Source: Chloroflexota bacterium
Lineage (GTDB): Bacteria > Chloroflexota > Dehalococcoidia > Dehalococcoidales > UBA2162
Direction of reading: 5' to 3'
NCBI GenBank assembly: GCA_016193545.1
Contig: JACPSA010000086.1
Span: 1-8,282 of the forward strand
DNA: 8,282 bases
Shown: positions 5,024 to 8,282 of the stretch, piece after piece
Numbering within the stretch: the stretch's first letter is position 1
How the letters are laid out: every line of letters starts with the position of its first letter
The notes under the pieces: generated by a model
Seen by the model: the letters and a program-made list of their open reading frames with translations, nothing else
Told to the model about the DNA's origin: nothing
Databases searched by the model: none
Program-made: the position numbers and the translations under genes

Positions 5024-6133
5024 CTAGTTGATTCTGGGAGTCTGTGGCATTATCGGGCGGGGCCGCTGTCCCGGAAGAACACGATGGTAGCGCATAAAGG
5101 AGGGAACTTCCAGTTCTTCTTCGCTCTTGCCTTTAAGAAGTTTCGAGATTTCCTTTTCCCAGGCAGCACCAGCCAGCGCTTCCTGACTGGCGAAACCGGT
5201 AGCGATAAGCGTCAGCCGGACATCATTACCCATGTTGGGGTCAACGACAACACCAAAGATAACATTCGCTTCCGGGTCAATAGCCGCCCGGACGACCTCA
5301 GCCGCATTATTAACCTCAAACAGGGTAAGGCTGCTACTACCAGCAATATTGAATAATGCCCCTTTCGCCCCTGATATGGAGACATCCAGCAGAGGACTGG
5401 CTAAGGCTTGCTTGGCAGCATCCACAGCACGGTTCTGTCCGGAACCACGGCCGATGGACATCCAGGCCGGACCGGCATCCTTCATAATTGTCCGGATATC
5501 AGCAAAGTCAAGATTAATCAGTCCGGGAACAGTGACTACCTCGGCAATTGCCTGTACCCCGTGATGGAGTACTTCATCAGCCAGCTTGAAGGCGCCATCG
5601 ACACCGGTCTTCTGGTCACAGAGGTCAAGTAAACGGTCATTGGGAACGATAATCAGAGTATCGACTTTATCCATCAGGTTGATAATACCCTCTTCGGCAA
5701 CCTTGTTACGGTGAGTACCCTCAAAGGTAAAAGGCTTGGTGACTACGCCAATGGTAAGCGCACCGCTCTGCTTGGCCATTTGAGCTACTACCGGTATTGA
5801 GCCGGTGCCGGTACCGCCACCCATACCGGCGGTAACAAATACCATATCCGCTCCGGTAACAGCCTGTTTAATCTCATCACGGCTCTCCTCAGCCGATTTC
5901 TGACCTACGGTATGGTCGCCGCCGGCGCCAAGACCGCGGGTAAGCCGCTCACCAAGTTGAATACGTACGGCGGCTTCGGTAACTGCCAGAGCCTGAGCAT
6001 CGGTATTCATGGCAATGAATTCGACGCCCTGGATTTGTTCCCGGACCATACGGGTGATGGCATTACAGCCTCCCCCACCCATACCGATAACTTTAATTCT
6101 TGCTCCGCTGGGGACATAACTCGTTTTTGCCAC
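5024..6133 (-). CDS. ftsZ: Cell division protein FtsZ (short-tailed)
   Basis: FtsZ is the tubulin-like GTPase that polymerises into the cytokinetic ring. The 369-residue protein has VIGMGGGGCNA (15-25) in the nucleotide-binding region, the tubulin signature GGGTGTG (105-111), MNTDAQAL (42-49) and the T7 synergy loop NLDFADI (207-213) with catalytic Asp209 and Asp212. The globular domain ends around residue 316-330. The C-terminal peptide that binds FtsA usually lies after a long flexible linker; here EVPSFMR (342-348) follows almost at once, with a 21-residue basic, Pro-rich tail behind it. The start is GTG 6131-6133 with AAGGAGG (6141-6147) seven bases upstream. The gene follows ftsA by 35 bases on the same transcript. 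Identity is certain; the short linker is the unusual point. Confidence 0.99.
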   Translation of the reverse strand: MAKTSYVPSGARIKVIGMGGGGCNAITRMVREQIQGVEFIAMNTDAQALAVTEAAVRIQLGERLTRGLGAGGDHTVGQKSAEESRDEIKQAVTGADMVFVTAGMGGGTGTGSIPVVAQMAKQSGALTIGVVTKPFTFEGTHRNKVAEEGIINLMDKVDTLIIVPNDRLLDLCDQKTGVDGAFKLADEVLHHGVQAIAEVVTVPGLINLDFADIRTIMKDAGPAWMSIGRGSGQNRAVDAAKQALASPLLDVSISGAKGALFNIAGSSSLTLFEVNNAAEVVRAAIDPEANVIFGVVVDPNMGNDVRLTLIATGFASQEALAGAAWEKEISKLLKGKSEEELEVPSFMRYHRVLPGQRPRPIMPQTPRIN

Positions 6134-6168
6134 TTTCTTTCCTCCTTTTTATTTATACGCTTCTTATC

Positions 6169-7377
6169 TTAACTAAAGAGTTGAAAAATCTTAGAAACAA
6201 AACGTTGCATACCGGTCTGCGGTCGCCAGTTTTTGGTGCCTTGGTTCTTCAGCGCCCACATGAGAAGACCGACACCGGTAGCATAGGCCGGGTCACGCAA
6301 CGTATCTGAAACACCATACAGACTTATCGGAACCCCAACCCTTACCGGAAGTCGGGTCGTCTCAGCCCCCAGCTCCGCAATCCCGGGGAGATTAGCTCCA
6401 CCTCCGGTTAGTACCAGCCCGGAGGGGATGAGGGCAGCATAATCATTGCGCGGTAGCTCCAGCACTACCAGCCGGAGTAGCTCCTCAACACGCATGCGGA
6501 TAATATCCGAAAGCTCACGGTAGGAGACACTATGTCCATCGGCAGACAGGGCTCTATCATCTTCGCCCCGGCTGTTCTCGGGGATTGGCAGTACACTGCC
6601 ATACTTTTTCTTCATTTGCTCGGCTAGCTCAAAGGAAAGGTTCAGGCCAAGGGAAATATCCCTGGTGAGTTGATAACCGGCGATAGGCAGAACCGAGGTA
6701 TGATAAATACTATTGTCCTTGAATACGGCAATATCAGTAGTACCGCCCCCGATATCAGCCAGCATGACACCCTGCTCTTTCTCCTCGTCAGTGAGGACAG
6801 CTTCAGCACTGGCCAGTGGCTCCAGGACCAGGTCCTCAACATCAACACCGATGCCACGGATGCACTTGGTCAGATTTTTAACTGATGTTACCGCCGCGCT
6901 GATAATATGTGTCTCGACATCCAGGCGGAAGCCATGCATACCGACTGGATTCTTAACTCCCTCCTGACCATCAACGGCAAAAGTACGCGGGATAACGTGC
7001 AGCACCTCCCGCTCGCCGGCAATCTTAACGCTGCGGGCAACGTCAAGGACACGTTTTAAATCGCCGGAACGTACCAGGCGATCATTACGGGTAATAGCAA
7101 CAACACCTCGGTTATTCACTGAGCTAACATGCCGGCCGGTAATACCGATGTAGGCCGATTCCAGCCTTTGACCGGCAATTTGCTCAGCTCTCCTCACCGA
7201 TTCACGGATTGACTGTTTGGCTTCGTCAAAATTGACAACTAAGCCTTTATGCAATCCATGTGATGGTACTATGCCGACTCCGAGGATACGAGGTAAGCTA
7301 CCACCATCGGTATCAGCTATTATCGTGCATACTTTAGTTGTACCCACATCTATAGCAGCAATCTTGTTCCTTTTCAT
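6169..7377 (-). CDS. ftsA: Cell division protein FtsA
   Basis: FtsA is the actin-like ATPase that tethers FtsZ filaments to the inner membrane and recruits later division proteins. The 402 residues show the phosphate-1 motif AAIDVGTTK (7-15), the FtsA-specific 1C (SHS2) region at about 84-165, phosphate-2 LADIGGGTTDIAVF (206-219) and the adenosine motif VLTGGGANLPG (322-332). The last residues MQRFVSKIFQLFS (390-402) form an amphipathic helix with aromatic and basic faces, the membrane-targeting sequence. Start ATG 7375-7377 has CCTCCTT (7385-7391; AAGGAGG on the coding strand) seven bases upstream. It lies between a 71-residue gene (28 bases upstream) and ftsZ (35 bases downstream). Length and domains are normal. 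The alternative, a related actin-like ATPase such as PilM or MreB, is excluded by the C-terminal helix and the ftsZ neighbour. Confidence 0.98.
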   Translation of the reverse strand: MKRNKIAAIDVGTTKVCTIIADTDGGSLPRILGVGIVPSHGLHKGLVVNFDEAKQSIRESVRRAEQIAGQRLESAYIGITGRHVSSVNNRGVVAITRNDRLVRSGDLKRVLDVARSVKIAGEREVLHVIPRTFAVDGQEGVKNPVGMHGFRLDVETHIISAAVTSVKNLTKCIRGIGVDVEDLVLEPLASAEAVLTDEEKEQGVMLADIGGGTTDIAVFKDNSIYHTSVLPIAGYQLTRDISLGLNLSFELAEQMKKKYGSVLPIPENSRGEDDRALSADGHSVSYRELSDIIRMRVEELLRLVVLELPRNDYAALIPSGLVLTGGGANLPGIAELGAETTRLPVRVGVPISLYGVSDTLRDPAYATGVGLLMWALKNQGTKNWRPQTGMQRFVSKIFQLFS

Positions 7378-7394
7378 AATTTATCCTCCTTATT

Positions 7395-7410
7395 ACTGAT
7401 ACCTATCAGT
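7395..7410. repeat. 7-bp inverted repeat next to the ftsA ribosome binding site
   Basis: ACTGATA (7395-7401) and TATCAGT (7404-7410) are perfect complements around two bases. The repeat overlaps the stop codon of the upstream small gene (7406-7408) and ends four bases from the ftsA Shine-Dalgarno site. As RNA it could form a 6-bp hairpin with a 4-base loop and affect ftsA translation or coupling; as DNA it could be an operator. Confidence 0.45.
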
Positions 7411-7621
7411 TACCTCTCTGTTCTCGGTAGTGGACATTCCACTTACTGCTCAGAAGGTTGATGTAGTTCTTTATCTCTTGGTTTGGCGCCCGGTGAAGCT
7501 CGGCCAAGAAGCCATGCAGCAGCTCACCTCCACTCATACCAGGAGTGGGTTCCTCTGGACCAGGCAAGTTAATAAAGACTATCTCCGTCATCAATTTTTG
7601 GTACTCTATTGTTGCAGCCAT
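7406..7621 (-). CDS. Hypothetical small protein, first gene of the ftsA-ftsZ operon
   Basis: This 71-residue protein has ATG 7619-7621 with AAGGAGG (7629-7635) seven bases upstream, so it is very likely translated. It begins MAATIEYQKLMTEIVFINLP, followed by a Pro/Gly-rich turn (GPEEPTPGMSGG, 21-32), a helix (ELLHGFLAELHRA, 33-45) and a polar helical C-terminus (NQEIKNYINLLSSKWNVHYREQ). There is no membrane segment, unlike FtsQ or FtsL, which often precede ftsA in other bacteria. Its stop is 28 bases before ftsA, in the same direction, and the pair should share a transcript. I do not recognise the family. Its place suggests a division-related or regulatory role, which is inference only. Confidence 0.75.
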   Translation of the reverse strand: MAATIEYQKLMTEIVFINLPGPEEPTPGMSGGELLHGFLAELHRAPNQEIKNYINLLSSKWNVHYREQRGN

Positions 7622-7722
7622 TGCTTACCCTCCTTTCTTTTTTTAATTTTGTTCTCAACCTTCTTTGTTTATGCTTAACTATTTCATATTCGTCTGGCCT
7701 CGCTTACTACATTATTATTATC

Positions 7723-7770
7723 AAACAAAAATAGCCTGTCCGTAACCAGGAATCCTTGCTTCGACAGACC
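7723..7770 (-). terminator. Terminator-like hairpin in the leader of the division operon
   Basis: On the minus strand GGUCUGUC (7770-7763) can pair with GACAGGCU (7740-7733) over eight pairs, two of them G-U. The large loop has its own AGGA/TCCT palindrome. The stem is followed by AUUUUUGUUU (7732-7723). This is the arrangement of an intrinsic terminator, but it lies about 100 bases upstream of the first gene of the ftsA operon. It could be an attenuator in the leader, or the 3' end of a separate RNA of about 140 bases. Confidence 0.55.
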
Positions 7771-7870
7771 ATATAAAGCCAACCAGGAAATCACTCCCCG
7801 CAAGACCGACAAAGGACAATAACATAATCGGATATGTACGCCCCCTTAACCAACTTGATTAGCTAATATT

Positions 7871-7897
7871 TTTATAGCTGTCGGTGGCAAGTGTCAA
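7871..7897 (-). promoter_or_regulatory. Candidate promoter for the division operon or a leader RNA
   Basis: On the minus strand there is a perfect TTGACA (7897-7892) followed after 15 bases by TATAAA (7876-7871), or after 17 bases by TAAAAA. The shorter spacer is below the optimum of 17. Transcription would begin near 7864, about 240 bases before the first gene, and would cross the hairpin at 7770-7733. Confidence 0.45.
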
Positions 7898-7928
7898 TTT
7901 ATGTGTCCCCATTGTCCTTAAAAATCTG

Positions 7929-7957
7929 TTGACATTGTCGGAACTATCCGCTATTGT
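7929..7957 (+). promoter_or_regulatory. Sigma-70-like promoter for the right-edge gene
   Basis: TTGACA (7929-7934), a 17-base spacer and TATTGT (7952-7957, 4 of 6). Its -35 box lies 31 bases from the -35 of the opposing minus promoter, so the two form a divergent pair. The start site near 7964 gives a leader of about 100 bases to ATG 8068. Confidence 0.6.
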
Positions 7958-8067
7958 ATTGTTAAACAAAAAAGCGACAAGGACAAAGTAACATCACCAG
8001 GCAAATTAGCGGCAGAGGGATACCTCCCTATATCGGTTGGGCAGCTTGGAATAGGCTTTTACTATCG

Positions 8068-8282
8068 ATGAAAGCCTTTATTCCTCCCCGTCTGGACCGC
8101 AGCTATTTCGATTCGCTGGGCTTCTCCGGCACACAGTATTCCCAGGCGATTCGTGCTTTTGCGTTCTTCCGCCTGATAGATGAAGCCAGAAGACCTAATG
8201 AAAAACTCCGGCAGTTGGTTATGAAACCGGACAATGAGCGGGCGGGTATATTGCGGAGCCTGGTAGAAGAAGCCTATAAACC
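8068..8282 (+). CDS. DUF5343-like protein, 3'-partial
   Basis: The frame from ATG 8068 is open to the right edge and gives 71 complete codons, beginning MKAFIPPRLDRSYFDSLGFS. The text LGFSGTQYSQAIRAFAFFRL, then LRQLV near residue 50 and an acidic-basic helix ending LVEEAYKP, resembles the N-terminal winged-helix-like part of DUF5343 proteins. There, a conserved L-G-hydrophobic-x-G motif precedes a hydrophobic helix and a later E-R-x-x-x-L-R-x-x-x-x-x-A-Y region. That match is from memory and is moderate. No ATG, GTG or TTG lies upstream in frame back to the TAA at 7963-7965, so 8068 is the start, although its Shine-Dalgarno site is weak. Codon use looks like that of the neighbouring genes. 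Function unknown. Confidence 0.7.
   Translation, partial: MKAFIPPRLDRSYFDSLGFSGTQYSQAIRAFAFFRLIDEARRPNEKLRQLVMKPDNERAGILRSLVEEAYK

Larger units (their letters stand above)
7622..8067. other. Long divergent intergenic region
   Basis: This 446-base region separates the division operon (minus) from the right-edge gene (plus). It holds an A/T-rich stretch (about 7636-7722), a terminator-like hairpin on the minus strand (7723-7770), an uncharacterised leader up to about 7864, a minus promoter (7871-7897), a plus promoter (7929-7957) and a plus leader of about 100 bases with one small hairpin (8016-8029). AACCAGGAA occurs twice in direct orientation (7744-7752 and 7781-7789). I see no tRNA and no known riboswitch consensus. 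Confidence 0.6.

Noticed and set aside
5084..5632. Plus-strand frames antisense to ftsZ
   Set aside because: ftsZ is unmistakable on the other strand; these frames have no motifs or ribosome binding sites of note.
7966..8067. In-frame upstream extension of the right-edge gene
   Set aside because: The frame is open but has no ATG, GTG or TTG, and it begins just after the promoter, so it is treated as leader.
1..8282. tRNA, rRNA, CRISPR, insertion sequence or attachment site
   Set aside because: None seen on either strand; the repeats found are short and local.

Overview
The window looks like a chromosomal stretch from a bacterium of moderate G+C content, most likely a member of the Chloroflexota and plausibly class Dehalococcoidia. 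That assignment is inference. It rests on the FtsA/FtsZ protein style, a divergent PAP2 (DUF212/YuiD-type) protein next to a monoglyceride-lipase-like hydrolase, a possible cyclophilin lipoprotein, and many small genes with strong AAGGAGG ribosome binding sites. There is no rRNA, tRNA, CRISPR array, transposase or other mobile element.

Left part, plus strand (1-1922): a cyclophilin-type peptidyl-prolyl isomerase whose 5' end lies outside the window, then a divergent PAP2 family protein whose only credible start is a CTG codon, then an alpha/beta hydrolase that begins one base after the PAP2 stop codon.

Middle part (1923-4950): six small genes that I cannot assign to a function. On the plus strand are an alanine-rich helical protein (2223-2879), a membrane-anchored protein with nine regular heptads (2945-3340), and a 138-residue helical protein that seems to be read from a leaderless GTG (3432-3848). 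On the minus strand are a 72-residue protein (3880-4098), a lipoprotein (4294-4641) and a two-helix membrane protein (4747-4932). The first plus-strand protein and the 72-residue minus-strand protein share a short signature around Ser-Lys-Pro-Leu-Pro followed by an Ala-rich helix. This suggests that the cluster is a related set and not a chance gathering.

Right part, minus strand (5024-7621): a small unrecognised gene, ftsA and ftsZ, closely spaced in that order and each with a good ribosome binding site. FtsA anchors FtsZ filaments to the membrane through a C-terminal amphipathic helix, and FtsZ is the GTP-dependent ring polymer. The FtsZ tail is very short, with almost no flexible linker. 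Upstream is a leader of about 240 bases with an intrinsic-terminator-like hairpin, and then a divergent promoter region. From it a plus-strand gene, perhaps a DUF5343-type protein, runs off the right edge.

The main points of interest are the CTG start, two leader hairpins with U-tracts (before the Ala-rich gene and before the division operon), a perfect palindrome over a TATAAT box at a leaderless start, the shared SKPLP signature, and the set of coiled-coil and membrane proteins beside ftsAZ.
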